Counted from the stretch's first letter, positions 29,933 to 38,255 are shown. The stretch is 64,000 bases of DNA from Microbispora sp. H11081 (GCF_012999535.1 NZ_JABBWV010000016.1:1-64000); one strand, 5' to 3'. Program-made: numbers and translations. The notes: generated by a model not told the origin, from the letters alone.

Positions 29933-31453
29933 TCAGCGGTCGATGAACACCGGGTTGGAGTAGAACCACAGGTCCGACCAGGGGTCGGAGCCACGCGGGT
30001 CGGGCTGAGGCTCGAGCTCGTCGGTGTTGGTGCCGCGCACCCGGACGTACATCGGGCCGTCGATGTCGCGCAGCGTGTGCCGGACGACGATCTCGTCCCC
30101 TTCACGGCTCCACTGACCCGGGCCGTACCTGCCGGCGACGGCGGTGGTCGGGTTGGTGTCGGAGGAACGATCCGCGGCCGGTCCGGTGACCCGGCCGGTG
30201 ATGATGTCGATGCGGTTGACGTGCGGGCGCTGCCCCGAGGCGTTGGGCGTGCGGGGTTCGCGGACGCGGACCTCGATCTCGGCGTCGCGGTCACGGCCGC
30301 GCAGCGTGAGGGTCTCGCCGACGGTGGCCGACGACCCGTTCGCCTCGGCGTGTTGGGGGGCCTTGCCGGCACGACGGACCGTCAGATCGAGCTGGTCGAT
30401 CAGGTCGCCGAGGGTCACGAAGATCCGCCCGTTGCGCAGCGCGTCGAGGATGTCCGCGTAGTCCCATCCGGCGTAGACGTACGTCTTGGAGTACTCGCCC
30501 GGCCAGAAGTCGCTGCCGCCGTCGTGGTAGTGCACGTGCGAGTCGGAGGTGGAGGTGATCCACCAGCGGCGTCCCTCGCCGAGCAGGGAGTCCCACAGGC
30601 CGCCGAGGCGGGCGGTCATCTGGTCGAATCCACCCATCGTCGGGTAGTTGCCGTAGCCGCCGCGACTGCCGTTGGGGTTGATCGTGCCGTCGCGGTTGAG
30701 CGTGCCGGCCTGGTGCCCGGGGGCGCCCTCGAAGCCGTGGGCGATGTCGGGTGCGGTGTCGTTCCAATTGCGGAACTCGGCGGGGGTGTCCTGGCCGTAC
30801 ACGCCCAGCCCGGAGGCCGAACGGGCGGGGTGGTTGGCGAAGAGCAGCGGCTTCTGCGGGAGCTGGCTCATGACGCGCAGCGCCTCGAGCATCTTCTGCT
30901 CGGTGTTGAAGGCCGGGTCGGCGGGGAAGGGGTCGCGGCTGGAGAATCGGCTCTCCAGGTCGAACAGGATGTCCCGCTCGGCGGCGACCTTGGGGATGAT
31001 CAGACTGGAGTGGTCGGCCGCCGGGGTGTCCAGCTCCATGCCGTAGAACTGCAGCACGCCGGGCACCTTGCGACGCGCCTCCAGCAGGCTGGGATAACGC
31101 TTCTCGGCGTCCAGCTTCGAGTGCTGCGGCCCGCCATGGTCGGTCGAGACGATCCACGCGAGCCCGAACTTCTCAGCGTTGGCCGCGTTGACCGCCAACG
31201 GATAGATGGCGTCGCCGGCGATGATCGGGGTGGGCGGGGTCGTGGAGTTGTCGTACCCGACGCTGAACTCGCTGTGCACGTGGTGGTCACCGGCCAGCCA
31301 CTGGCGGCGGCCACGGGGAAGCCCGGCGCCGGCCCAGGCCGGACCGGCCAGGCCGCTGACGGCGACCGCGCCGACGAGGCCGCCGGTGACGGCGAGCAGC
31401 CTGCGTCGCGTCAGAAGGGCGGGGGCCTGTCGCTGATCGTCAGAACCAGGCAT
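29933..31453 (-). CDS. Tat-exported CehA/McbA-type PHP-fold metallohydrolase
   Basis: 506 aa. Twin-arginine signal (LTRRRLLAVTGGLVGAVAVS, cleavage near WAGAG). The mature part opens with GDHHVHSEFS, then WIVSTDHGG, and later FANHPARS and STSDSHVHYHDGG, the metal-ligand clusters of the PHP/CehA family of phosphoesterase or carbamate-hydrolase-like proteins. A C-terminal beta domain follows. It acts outside the membrane; the substrate is unknown. ATG at 31453 has GAAAGGATC upstream; the longer open frame lacks a start. Metal loading before folded export would explain the Tat signal. Confidence 0.82.
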   Translation of the reverse strand: MPGSDDQRQAPALLTRRRLLAVTGGLVGAVAVSGLAGPAWAGAGLPRGRRQWLAGDHHVHSEFSVGYDNSTTPPTPIIAGDAIYPLAVNAANAEKFGLAWIVSTDHGGPQHSKLDAEKRYPSLLEARRKVPGVLQFYGMELDTPAADHSSLIIPKVAAERDILFDLESRFSSRDPFPADPAFNTEQKMLEALRVMSQLPQKPLLFANHPARSASGLGVYGQDTPAEFRNWNDTAPDIAHGFEGAPGHQAGTLNRDGTINPNGSRGGYGNYPTMGGFDQMTARLGGLWDSLLGEGRRWWITSTSDSHVHYHDGGSDFWPGEYSKTYVYAGWDYADILDALRNGRIFVTLGDLIDQLDLTVRRAGKAPQHAEANGSSATVGETLTLRGRDRDAEIEVRVREPRTPNASGQRPHVNRIDIITGRVTGPAADRSSDTNPTTAVAGRYGPGQWSREGDEIVVRHTLRDIDGPMYVRVRGTNTDELEPQPDPRGSDPWSDLWFYSNPVFIDR

Positions 31454-31486
31454 TGAGCAGATCCTTTCAGAGTGGTGCTGATCCGC

Positions 31487-31507
31487 GATCAAGACCATCT
31501 GTTGATC
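31487..31507 (-). promoter_or_regulatory. Small inverted repeat GATCAA-N9-TTGATC before the PHP gene
   Basis: Six-base perfect arms 34 bp upstream of the Tat-PHP start. Position fits an operator or leader hairpin; short arms make it tentative. Confidence 0.3.
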
Positions 31508-31719
31508 ATGTAGCTCGCTTGAATGCCTGTTGACCTTGATGGAAACAATGGCCGGCCGATCAGAGGCCGGCCGCGAGCACCGCGACCGGCGCACACGCGG
31601 GCGGCAGCGCGCAGGGCATCGGCGTGGATGTGGTGGAAACGCATCCGACAGGACGGGCCGGCGACGCCTGGGATGTCGGCGAGAGGGCCATCCGCCGAAT
31701 CGAGCCGGCAGCAGGCGGG

Positions 31720-31854
31720 TCAGTCGTCGAACTCGAAACCGTCCGCCTCGGCGGCTACGACGAGCCGCCGCATTGCGGTCCTGAGCGCCCTGGTCGTGCG
31801 GCTGAATCGATGCGCACAAAACCGCTCGTCAAGCCGACGGTCCGCTCTTAGCAT
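31720..31854 (-). CDS. Possible small protein, 44 aa
   Basis: An ATG frame of 44 codons reading MLRADRRLDERF and ending ALRTAMRRLVVAAEADGFEF plus two aspartates: an Arg-rich amphipathic helix with an acidic end. It is divergent from the unknown gene at 31882 with 27 bp between. There is no strong ribosome site and the opposite strand is also open, so it may not be expressed. The rest of 31454-31881 shows nothing else. Confidence 0.25.
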   Translation of the reverse strand: MLRADRRLDERFCAHRFSRTTRALRTAMRRLVVAAEADGFEFDD

Positions 31855-31881
31855 GCTTTCTCGGACGAGACACGAGACGGG

Positions 31882-32553
31882 GTGAGAGTGCGCCTTTCAG
31901 AACAGACATGGCCAACATTGATCAGCGAGGTTCGCCTTGACCGCGGCGAGTACCGCGTGGTCCGGCCGGCCCAAGCCGTGAAGCACGCGATGCTGTACGA
32001 CGGCCGGCTCGGCACGGAGCTCAGCGTGGACAAGCAGGCGGCCATAGCACTCGCGATGGCCTGGGGGCTGGCCGCCCGCTCCCCGCACAGCCTGATCTAC
32101 CTGCCGCTCCGCACGGCCCGCCCGGCTGACTCGGCGAACCAGGAACGGCTGCTGGATCTGGTCCTGTTGCATCACCGCCTGGCGTTCCCGGTCTCCCGCT
32201 GGAAACAGGTCCGCGACCGATTGGGAGCGGGCAGGCCGCATGGCGTGAAACTGCCCCCTCAGGAGTTTCGCCGGCGCCCCGATGCCGATCAGTGGCGGTG
32301 GACTCATCAGGGCTTCCGTGATCATCTCCGTTGGGACATCGCCGCGGACACCCTCTTCCTGATCGGCAGCCGCGAAGCCTTCGAGCTGGAGGCAGATCAG
32401 GTGCGTGCCCTGGCGGAGGATTGTCCGGAGCATTTCGCGGAGAGTCCCGACGCGCACTGCTGCGCTGAGATCAACCTGGGCCGGATGGGGTACCCGGACC
32501 GCCGCCGCCCGTGGGCGGAACTACACGTCGAGTACTGTCAGCACCACCGATAG
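31882..32553 (+). CDS. Unknown protein, 223 aa
   Basis: Not recognised. Soluble, no signal or membrane segment; rich in Arg, Trp and His, with SRWKQVRDRLGAG in the middle and CCAEINLGRMGYPDRRRPW near the C-terminus. GTG at 31882 or 31888 (GTGAGAGTG). It lies 31 bp before another unknown gene on the same strand, so the two are probably cotranscribed. A/T at third positions is more frequent than in the flanking genes, which may mean later acquisition. Confidence 0.6.
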   Translation: MRVRLSEQTWPTLISEVRLDRGEYRVVRPAQAVKHAMLYDGRLGTELSVDKQAAIALAMAWGLAARSPHSLIYLPLRTARPADSANQERLLDLVLLHHRLAFPVSRWKQVRDRLGAGRPHGVKLPPQEFRRRPDADQWRWTHQGFRDHLRWDIAADTLFLIGSREAFELEADQVRALAEDCPEHFAESPDAHCCAEINLGRMGYPDRRRPWAELHVEYCQHHR

Positions 32554-32584
32554 CGGCGATACCCGTCCTCATCTGCCGGATGTC

Positions 32585-33547
32585 ATGATCGATGCGATGA
32601 GCAGCGATGAGGGCTCCGACCCCCTTCTGAACGAGGTTCGCCGACACCACCTGGAGCGGGTGAACGGTGTGCTTCGTCGCCCTGGCATGTACGGCAGGGA
32701 TGAGATGGCGGAACGGCTTCTGCTGGAGGCGATGGCCGCCGTGGACGGGAGCCTGACGCGGTGGTGGGCGGAGTGCGATCGACTCAGCGAGCGCGACGCG
32801 TTCAACGCGCTGGGCGTGGAAGGCGCCTACAGCGACATCCTTCCCGCCGACGCCCTGCGTGAGGCCACGGCCTCCGTCTACGCCGAGATCGCTCATCGTC
32901 TCGGCTGGCTGGAGCTGGATCGGGCGCTGTCAGCGGCTGAGCATCAGCGGTTGAGCGCCGACATCGGCGGATGGGTGACGCAGAACCGGACGCTGTCCGA
33001 GGTCATCGAGACGTTCGGCCCTCCGTCGCTGTGGATCGGCGGAACCAACCCGTTCTTCCCCAAGACCCTGGGCTACGTCACCGCCAGTCGCGACGACGAC
33101 CTTATGTGCTTTCACCTGTGGAATGCCTTCGCGGACACCGCGCCCGAGACCGGTCTGCGGGGCGTCCACCCCGAACCGGTGGTGCTCGCCGTACGCCATC
33201 GGCCGGGGCCATTTCCCGGCGCGTTCTCGTTCACGCCGGAGGGCCTGCGCCGCAGGCCCAGCGCCGACCAGAGCGATCCGCTCAGGCCGGCCGTCTGGAT
33301 CTTCCACGGTGACCACGCCCGACACGCCTCCGGCGTGTTCGACACGCTGGATGCAGGACTCGCCTGGGCAGCCGAGCACCAGGTGACCGGGATCCTGGCC
33401 GAGTACCCTTACGGCGGCGCCTACGACGTCGCAGTCAGCGAAGGCCGCTTCACGCCCTCGAAGCCTCATCACGGCACCCCCGATCACGTCGCCGCCTTCA
33501 GCCCGGGGTTATGTCATATCCACCTGATCGACGGCCGTACGGACTAA
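32585..33547 (+). CDS. Unknown protein with C-terminal DUF7710-like domain
   Basis: 320 aa from the ATG at 32585 (316 aa from 32597). The N-terminal two thirds are not recognised (LLEAMAAVDGSLTRWWAECD; TLSEVIETFGPPSLWIGGTN). The C-terminal about 85 residues, starting VWIFHGDHARHASGVFDT and including GILAEYPYGGAYD and FTPSKPHHGTPDH, resemble the small DUF7710 domain of unknown role. No signal peptide. Contains a TTA codon near the end (33509-33511). Probably in one unit with the preceding unknown gene. Converges on the DUF1579-like gene with 17 bp between. Confidence 0.65.
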   Translation: MIDAMSSDEGSDPLLNEVRRHHLERVNGVLRRPGMYGRDEMAERLLLEAMAAVDGSLTRWWAECDRLSERDAFNALGVEGAYSDILPADALREATASVYAEIAHRLGWLELDRALSAAEHQRLSADIGGWVTQNRTLSEVIETFGPPSLWIGGTNPFFPKTLGYVTASRDDDLMCFHLWNAFADTAPETGLRGVHPEPVVLAVRHRPGPFPGAFSFTPEGLRRRPSADQSDPLRPAVWIFHGDHARHASGVFDTLDAGLAWAAEHQVTGILAEYPYGGAYDVAVSEGRFTPSKPHHGTPDHVAAFSPGLCHIHLIDGRTD

Positions 33548-33564
33548 TGGACGTCAGCACGGCA

Positions 33565-34017
33565 TCACCCGACGCGGGTGGAGTCCATGGTCCAGTTGGT
33601 CTCCCAGGTCTGCCCGCCGTCGTAGGAGAATGCCTGCTCCCAGTGGCACGAGTCGGGCGTGATGCCCGACCAGATGAACCGGACGCGGATCGGGCGGCCG
33701 TCGTCGGTGTCGTCGGCGTAGAAGGTGCCGACCCCGTCGACGAAACGGCCGACAACCGGGACCGGATCCAGACCGCGCCTGCTGTTGACCCAGTAGATGG
33801 ACCACTCGTCCCGCTCGGCGTCGTACGTCCGGACCGTCGCGCCGTCGAAGTCCTTGGTGGGCAGCGTGAGCGTGTCGAAGCTGCCCGCGCCGTCGAAGAA
33901 GCCGTACGCGACGCAGCGGCCGGGGAACTCCTCCCACTCGTCGCTGCCGACGCCCCGCTTCAGCAGCCTCCGGTTGGCCACGTCCCACCTGCCGACGAGG
34001 AAGTCGAAGTTGTTCAC
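33565..34017 (-). CDS. DUF1579-like small soluble protein
   Basis: 150 aa. Begins NNFDFLVGRWDVANRR and continues with TYDAERDEWSIYWVNS and FIWSGITPDSCHWEQAFSYD, a lipocalin-like beta-barrel pattern shared by DUF1579-type proteins; ligand unknown. The GTG at 34017 has AAGGGGCGGGA upstream and overlaps the stop of a 51-codon frame by 4 bases (GTGA), so translation is likely coupled to it. Next to it on the other strand is a decayed YafY/WYL-type regulator, a class that commonly faces genes of this sort. Confidence 0.75.
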   Translation of the reverse strand: MNNFDFLVGRWDVANRRLLKRGVGSDEWEEFPGRCVAYGFFDGAGSFDTLTLPTKDFDGATVRTYDAERDEWSIYWVNSRRGLDPVPVVGRFVDGVGTFYADDTDDGRPIRVRFIWSGITPDSCHWEQAFSYDGGQTWETNWTMDSTRVG

Positions 34018-34169
34018 AGTCCCGCCCCTTCCGACCGGATGCCGGCCAGGTGGTCGCGGTCCGGGGATTCGCCCCTCGGCTCGAACACCGGCCCGGGCGG
34101 GTCGTTGTGATGCCGGTCGTCGACCGCGATCGGGTCGAGCGGCTGTGTGATCTTCTGGATGAACGCCAT
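34014..34169 (-). CDS. Small protein, 51 aa, coupled to the DUF1579-like gene
   Basis: ATG at 34169; reads MAFIQKITQPLDPIAVDDRH and ends LAGIRSEGAGL. Hydrophilic, not recognised. Support comes from context: its TGA overlaps the next gene's GTG by 4 bases and its start is 20 bp downstream of a perfect palindrome. Ribosome site weak, so it may be leaderless or a non-functional leader. Confidence 0.5.
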   Translation of the reverse strand: MAFIQKITQPLDPIAVDDRHHNDPPGPVFEPRGESPDRDHLAGIRSEGAGL

Positions 34170-34189
34170 ATCCGGGACAGTACGGCCCA

Positions 34190-34214
34190 TCCACTGACAC
34201 GTACCGTCAGTGGA
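34190..34214. promoter_or_regulatory. Perfect palindrome TCCACTGAC-N7-GTCAGTGGA
   Basis: Nine-bp arms around ACGTACC, between the minus-strand 51-aa/DUF1579 unit and the plus-strand remnant of a YafY-type regulator. Position and symmetry fit the operator the regulator once bound. Confidence 0.6.
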
Positions 34215-34420
34215 TGGCGCGCGTCCCGGCTGCTGTCAATCCTTCCGCTGCTCCAGTCGCGGGGGCGCCTTACGGCCCGCCAGCTCGCCGAAGATCTGGG
34301 GTGAGTGTCGGCACAATCCGAAGACGTCCTGCCGGTCGGCGGTGGCCGCGTCGAGACGTCGGGCCGCTCGTGGCGATCGCCGTCGGGCGACACGAGGGCG
34401 GTGCCGACGCGGCCCGTGCC
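34215..34420 (+). pseudogene. Decayed YafY/WYL-type regulator, N-terminal remnant
   Basis: The plus strand reads WRASRLLSILPLLQSRGRLT then ARQLAEDLG up to a TGA, and in the next frame continues VSVGTIRR. Joined, this is the HTH_11 helix-turn-helix that opens YafY-type regulators (usually SRLLSIL...TARELAE..LGVSVRTIYRD). The frame breaks at the LG/VSV junction (near 34303) and nothing of the WYL domain remains before the nitronate monooxygenase gene ends at 34425. A frameshifted, truncated remnant. Confidence 0.55.
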
Positions 34421-34424
34421 CCGG

Positions 34425-35876
34425 TCACCGTGCGCTCGTCCCATGCAGAATGCGGTCCACCACCTCGGCTGCTGAGTAGTCGTCCGGCAGCCCGTCGAGG
34501 AAGCCGGTGTCCTGGCCGAGGGTGAGCAGCGGGGGCTCCAGATACCCGTCCGGGCGGCGCTGCCCGAGGCCGATCGCGGCGAGCAGGCCGTTGCACAGGC
34601 ACCGGCGCTCGGTGGCCTCCTCCATGCGACCGCCCTTGCGGACGTAGGTTTCCACCGGTTCCGCGGGGCAGCGGTAGCCGACCCCGCCGTCCGGCTTCTG
34701 ATAGGGCGTGCGCAGGTAGCCCAGGTCGCACAACCGGGTCCGCTGCGCGTAGACGCCGGCTTCGGACAGCGTGCCGGGGACCTGGGCGACCTTGAAGGGG
34801 AACCCCGCAGGGGAGGCGTGCGGATCGTTGCGGACCTCAAGCGTGCCGTCGGCGGCGCCGCGCAGCAGTCGCCGTCTGAGCTCGTCGTCCAGGCCGGACT
34901 CCCGGCAGAGCGCGAATGCCGACCCCACCTGGATCCCGGTAGCCCCCATCTCCAGCGCTCTGGCGAGCCCGTCGGGCGTGCCGTGCCCGCCCGCGAGCCA
35001 GAACGGCAGGCCGAGCGCCGCGACCTTGCCGGTGTCCACCTCGTCGCGCGGGCCGTACACAGGTTCACCCGCCTCGTCCAGACGCAGCCGGCCGCGCGGC
35101 GGCGCGCTGTGCCCGCCCGCCGACGGCGACTCGATCACGAACCCGTCCGGCCTGGTGCCGGGCGAGCGCGCGAGGTAGGCGGCCAGGACGTGCGAGGAGA
35201 CGATCGCCATCAGCCGGGGCCGTGCCAGAGGCGGGAGCGACCGGCCGAGCAGCGCCACCGGGTCGAGGCCGACCGTGTACGGCGTCTCGCCGCCGGCCAC
35301 GGTCACCGAGATCGCCGCCGCCCGGTGCGCCGCGAGATCGTCGAGCAGCCGCGGAATCTCGGCCGGTATACCCGCGCCCATGAGCACGTAGTCGACCCCG
35401 GCGAGCATCGCCCCGTAGACCGCGGCCGGCGTGGCCATCTGGATCTTCTCCAGATAATTGACCCCGATCAGGCCGTGGTGCCCTTCCTTTGCGAGCAGGA
35501 CCTCGGCGAAGTTGGCGACCACGGCCAACTCGTCCGCGGCCTGGTTGTGCCGCAGCCCCAGGCGCGGCACCGGCCGGTACGGCCTGCCGCTGCCGGCCTC
35601 GCCAGAACAGAAGTAGCGGGTCAGGACCCGCTCGGCGATCTCGGGCACCGGGAAATGGGCCAGCGCCCGGCGCAGATGCCCTCCCGGATCTCCCTGCTGC
35701 AGCCGGCGGGCCAGGGTGACGTCGAGCGCCGTGCCCGACACCACACCGAGCTGACCGGTGCTCGCCACCGCGCGTGCCAGCCGCCAGCCGGACACTCCCA
35801 CTCCCATCCCGCCCTGTATCAGGACGGGCGGCGCCACCCCTGCGGGCCCGGTCCGCGCTACCGGGAAGGCTTCCAT
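34425..35876 (-). CDS. 2-nitropropane dioxygenase / nitronate monooxygenase family FMN enzyme
   Basis: About 483 aa from ATG 35876. TIM-barrel opening with VAPPVLIQGGMGVGVSGWRL and later FVIESPSAGGHSAPP and PFWLAGGHGTPDGLARALE then GATGIQVGSAFALC, the FMN-binding pattern of the NPD family. It is longer than standard NMO (about 320-370 aa) because of a Cys-containing C-terminal extension (RRCLCNGLLAAIGLGQRR), which recalls the PfaD/enoyl-reductase branch. It may oxidise nitronates or act as an FMN enoyl reductase. No lipid or PKS partner is nearby. Start uncertain; 35942 would add 22 residues. Confidence 0.8.
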   Translation of the reverse strand: MEAFPVARTGPAGVAPPVLIQGGMGVGVSGWRLARAVASTGQLGVVSGTALDVTLARRLQQGDPGGHLRRALAHFPVPEIAERVLTRYFCSGEAGSGRPYRPVPRLGLRHNQAADELAVVANFAEVLLAKEGHHGLIGVNYLEKIQMATPAAVYGAMLAGVDYVLMGAGIPAEIPRLLDDLAAHRAAAISVTVAGGETPYTVGLDPVALLGRSLPPLARPRLMAIVSSHVLAAYLARSPGTRPDGFVIESPSAGGHSAPPRGRLRLDEAGEPVYGPRDEVDTGKVAALGLPFWLAGGHGTPDGLARALEMGATGIQVGSAFALCRESGLDDELRRRLLRGAADGTLEVRNDPHASPAGFPFKVAQVPGTLSEAGVYAQRTRLCDLGYLRTPYQKPDGGVGYRCPAEPVETYVRKGGRMEEATERRCLCNGLLAAIGLGQRRPDGYLEPPLLTLGQDTGFLDGLPDDYSAAEVVDRILHGTSAR

Positions 35877-36188
35877 AAGGCAATCGGCGTCGGACAACCC
35901 GCACCCCCGAATCTCAGGTCCTCTTATGCGGCCCGCCGGCATTCAGGACGGGCAGGGCCGATCAGGAGTCCACCACGCCCCGCGAGGGGGCTGTAGTGAC
36001 AAAGGTCCCCGCCGGGGAGACGGTGGTCCTCCTGTCGACCTTTCCGAGAGGCCAGCGCGGCACAGGTGGCGACCAGCGTGGTGCCTGTGTCGGCAGCGCA
36101 CCGAGGCAGATGACCAGTGACACGAGTTCCCATGCCTGATGGGCGTTCCGCAGTGAGGCACGCAGCATGTGGCCGCCCGAAAAGCGAA
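35877..36188. other. Region between the nitronate monooxygenase-like gene and tRNA-Arg
   Basis: No gene supported. A minus-strand frame of about 91 codons (35924-36199) matches no family I know and overlaps the tRNA terminator, so it was not annotated. The sequence has several short GC hairpins. Confidence 0.5.
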
Positions 36189-36218
36189 AAGCGGGACAAG
36201 TAACTACTTGTCCCGCTT
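36189..36218 (-). terminator. Intrinsic terminator of tRNA-Arg
   Basis: On the minus strand AAGCGGGACAAGTA pairs perfectly with its complement around a 2-base centre, followed by TTTTCGCTTTT. It lies 14 bp past the tRNA 3' end. A long stem with a T-tract is unusually canonical for this genome. Confidence 0.85.
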
Positions 36219-36232
36219 CAACGCACTATGGG

Positions 36233-36304
36233 TGCCCCCTGCAGGATTCGAACCTGCGCACCCGGCTCCGGAGGCCGGTGCTCTATCCCCTGAGCTAAGG
36301 GGGC
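36233..36304 (-). tRNA. tRNA-Arg (anticodon CCG)
   Basis: 72 nt. Acceptor stem GCCCCCT/AGGGGGC with discriminator A; D arm GCTC...GAGC; anticodon stem CCGGC/GCCGG with loop CTCCGGA, anticodon CCG reading CGG codons; T arm GCAGG-TTCGAAT-CCTGC. The bases after the discriminator are CCC, so the CCA tail is not encoded and must be added. CGG is a common arginine codon in this GC-rich genome. Confidence 0.95.
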
Positions 36305-36431
36305 TCAACCGCTGATAAGGCTACCAGCACTTGAAGGCCGTTCGTCACATCAATACGGCCGCCCGGGAGCGGCGGCCCGTAGATCAGCGAAAACCGCGCG
36401 CTCACCCCGTCTCGTTGCTAACTTTGCCGCC

Positions 36432-36821
36432 GTGAGCGAGCTTCTGGGACGCGTGCTGGTCGTGGATGACGACGAGATCATCCGGCAGCTCATAGCGGTC
36501 AACCTGACCTTGGAGGGGTTCGAGGTCGAGACGGCCTACGACGGGCAGGACTGCTTGGACCGCGTCCACGACGTGGATCCCGACGTCATCACTCTCGACG
36601 TCATGATGCCGCGTCTGGACGGATGGGAGACGGCCACCCGGCTGCGGGAGGACCCGAGCACCCGGCACATCAAGGTCATGCTCATCACGGCCCGGGCCCA
36701 GGAGGACGACCGCAGGCGGGGCTACGACATCGGCGTCGACGCCTATCTCACCAAGCCGTTCGACCCTGCCGAGCTGATCCAGATCGTACGGGACCTCGCG
36801 GAGGGCCCCGGCTCGGTCTGA
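36432..36821 (+). CDS. Stand-alone receiver-domain response regulator
   Basis: 129 aa, one CheY-like receiver domain: acidic cluster VVDDDE (11-15), phospho-acceptor D56 (VITLDVMMPRLDGW) and K108 (YLTKPF). No output domain, so it would act by protein contact or as a phosphate shuttle. GTG start with a possible TAACTT -10 box some 10 bases before it, suggesting a leaderless transcript. No kinase is adjacent. LysE exporter gene follows after 73 bp. Confidence 0.88.
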   Translation: MSELLGRVLVVDDDEIIRQLIAVNLTLEGFEVETAYDGQDCLDRVHDVDPDVITLDVMMPRLDGWETATRLREDPSTRHIKVMLITARAQEDDRRRGYDIGVDAYLTKPFDPAELIQIVRDLAEGPGSV

Positions 36822-36894
36822 GCGGATTGGTCCACGCGCACAGCGGCCGATTGGCCCGGGAACCCGGGCCGGAACGCTTCTAACCTCGGCAAGC

Positions 36895-37515
36895 GTGATC
36901 GATGCCTCGACGTTCCTGGTTTTCGCGGCGACCTCGGCGGCTCTGGTGGCCGTGCCGGGGCCCAACCATCTCTACATCGCCGCCCGGGGGGTCACCCAGG
37001 GCCGCCGCGCGGGGGTCGCCTCGGCGCTGGGCGTGGAGACGGGCACGCTGGTCCACATCGCCGCCGCGGCGGCCGGGCTCTCCTATCTGCTCGCGCGGTC
37101 CGCGGGGCTGTTCGCCGCGGTGAAGTGGGCCGGTGTCGCCTATCTGGTCTATCTCGGCGTCCGCGCCCTGACCCGCAAGGGCTCGGACGACGACGAGCCG
37201 AGGCCGCAGCCGCTGCGCCGGGTCTTCCTCGAAGGCGTCGTCGTCAACGTGCTGAACCCGAAGACCGTGCTGTTCTTCCTGGCGTTCCTGCCCCAGTTCG
37301 TGGATCCCTCGGGCGACGTGCCGGGGCAGATCCTCCTTCTCGGGCTGGTCATCGCCGTCATCGGGCTGGCCGCCGATCTCGCGTACGCGCTCACGGCGGG
37401 GTCGCTGGGCGGGCGGCTGCGCGCGGGCACGCTCAGGTACGCCTCGGGGCTGGTCTACCTGGCGCTCGCCTTCGTCGCCGCGTTCAGCGGAGCCGGACGT
37501 ACGGCACGGGGTTGA
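36895..37515 (+). CDS. LysE/RhtB-family amino-acid exporter
   Basis: 206 aa, six membrane helices. Signature VPGPNHLYIAARGVTQGRRA-like motif after the first helix and NVLNPKTVLFFLAFLPQFVD in the middle, both diagnostic of LysE/RhtB translocators that export amino acids or their analogues using the proton gradient. GTG start, apparently leaderless. Its TGA is the first triplet of a 14-bp repeat shared with the convergent hydrolase gene. Confidence 0.88.
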   Translation: MIDASTFLVFAATSAALVAVPGPNHLYIAARGVTQGRRAGVASALGVETGTLVHIAAAAAGLSYLLARSAGLFAAVKWAGVAYLVYLGVRALTRKGSDDDEPRPQPLRRVFLEGVVVNVLNPKTVLFFLAFLPQFVDPSGDVPGQILLLGLVIAVIGLAADLAYALTAGSLGGRLRAGTLRYASGLVYLALAFVAAFSGAGRTARG

Positions 37516-37540
37516 TCAGGCCGGGGTGATCAGGCCCGGC
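37513..37540. repeat. Two-copy 14-bp repeat supplying stop codons on both strands
   Basis: TGATCAGGCCGGGG then TGATCAGGCCCGGC. The first TGATCA gives the LysE stop (37513-37515); the second gives, on the minus strand, the stop of the alpha/beta hydrolase (37532-37530). Each strand meets a second TGA 14 bases later in another frame. Confidence 0.85.
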
Positions 37541-38237
37541 AGGCAGTGACCGTCTCGGCGGCGTCGTCGACGAAGCGGGCGATCCAGGCGGGATCGGCGA
37601 GCACGGTCAGATGGCCCCGGCGGGGCACGTGGGTGAGACTGCCGTTGGCGCAGGCCCGCAGGAACGCCTGCTCGTCGGCCCGGAACGGGTCGCGCCTGCC
37701 GTTCACGAGCCAGACCCGCCCCTGGTAGCCCGCGAGGTCGGCGAGGGGGTCCTCCGCCGTGACCGCCGTAACGACGGGCGTCACGACCTCGCTGCTGAGC
37801 CCGCCCGCGACCGCGGCCTCGCCGACGGCGCCCGGCAGCATCCGGCGCAGCGCGAAGCGGCTCATCCGGTCGGCCCGCTCCGGGTCGCGGGAGGCCAGAT
37901 GCCCCATGAGCCGGTAGGCGCGTGCGATGGGCCGGTCCGGCCGCGCCGTGCATCCCATCGCCACCAGGCCCGCGACGAGGCCGGGATGCCGTGCGGCGGT
38001 GGCGATGCCGACATAGCCCCCGAGGGACATCCCCACGACGAGAGCCCTGCCCCCCAACTCCTCGATCGCCTCCGCGACGACGCGGCAGGCCGCCTCCGTG
38101 TCGTACGGCTCGCCGCGCCGGTGACCGTGTCCGGGCAGGTCGGGCGCGGCGGACGGGGCCCGCAGCAACTCCCGGACCGGGGACCACATCGTGCCGCTCA
38201 TCCGGATCCCGTGGACGAAGACCACCGGCATGCTCAT
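37530..38237 (-). CDS. Alpha/beta-fold hydrolase
   Basis: 235 aa from ATG 38237, which follows GGAGG by 5 bases. Oxyanion HG at VVFVHGIRMSGTMW, nucleophile S71 in GMSLGGY, acid and histidine in the C-terminal third (NGRRDPF; RRGHLTVLADP). A small cytoplasmic esterase or lactonase-like enzyme, substrate unknown. It faces a TetR regulator gene across a promoter with two inverted copies of one 15-bp site, so it is almost certainly that repressor's target. Confidence 0.88.
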   Translation of the reverse strand: MSMPVVFVHGIRMSGTMWSPVRELLRAPSAAPDLPGHGHRRGEPYDTEAACRVVAEAIEELGGRALVVGMSLGGYVGIATAARHPGLVAGLVAMGCTARPDRPIARAYRLMGHLASRDPERADRMSRFALRRMLPGAVGEAAVAGGLSSEVVTPVVTAVTAEDPLADLAGYQGRVWLVNGRRDPFRADEQAFLRACANGSLTHVPRRGHLTVLADPAWIARFVDDAAETVTACRA

Positions 38238-38255
38238 GAAATCCTCCATACGCAA

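Noticed and set aside
35924..36199. A 91-codon minus-strand frame upstream of the nitronate monooxygenase-like gene
   Set aside because: It matches no known family, lacks a ribosome site and runs through the tRNA terminator.
36189..36304. tRNA-Arg as an integration site of a mobile element
   Set aside because: No integrase, direct repeat of the tRNA 3' end or element genes occur on either side in the window; the palindrome next to it is a terminator.
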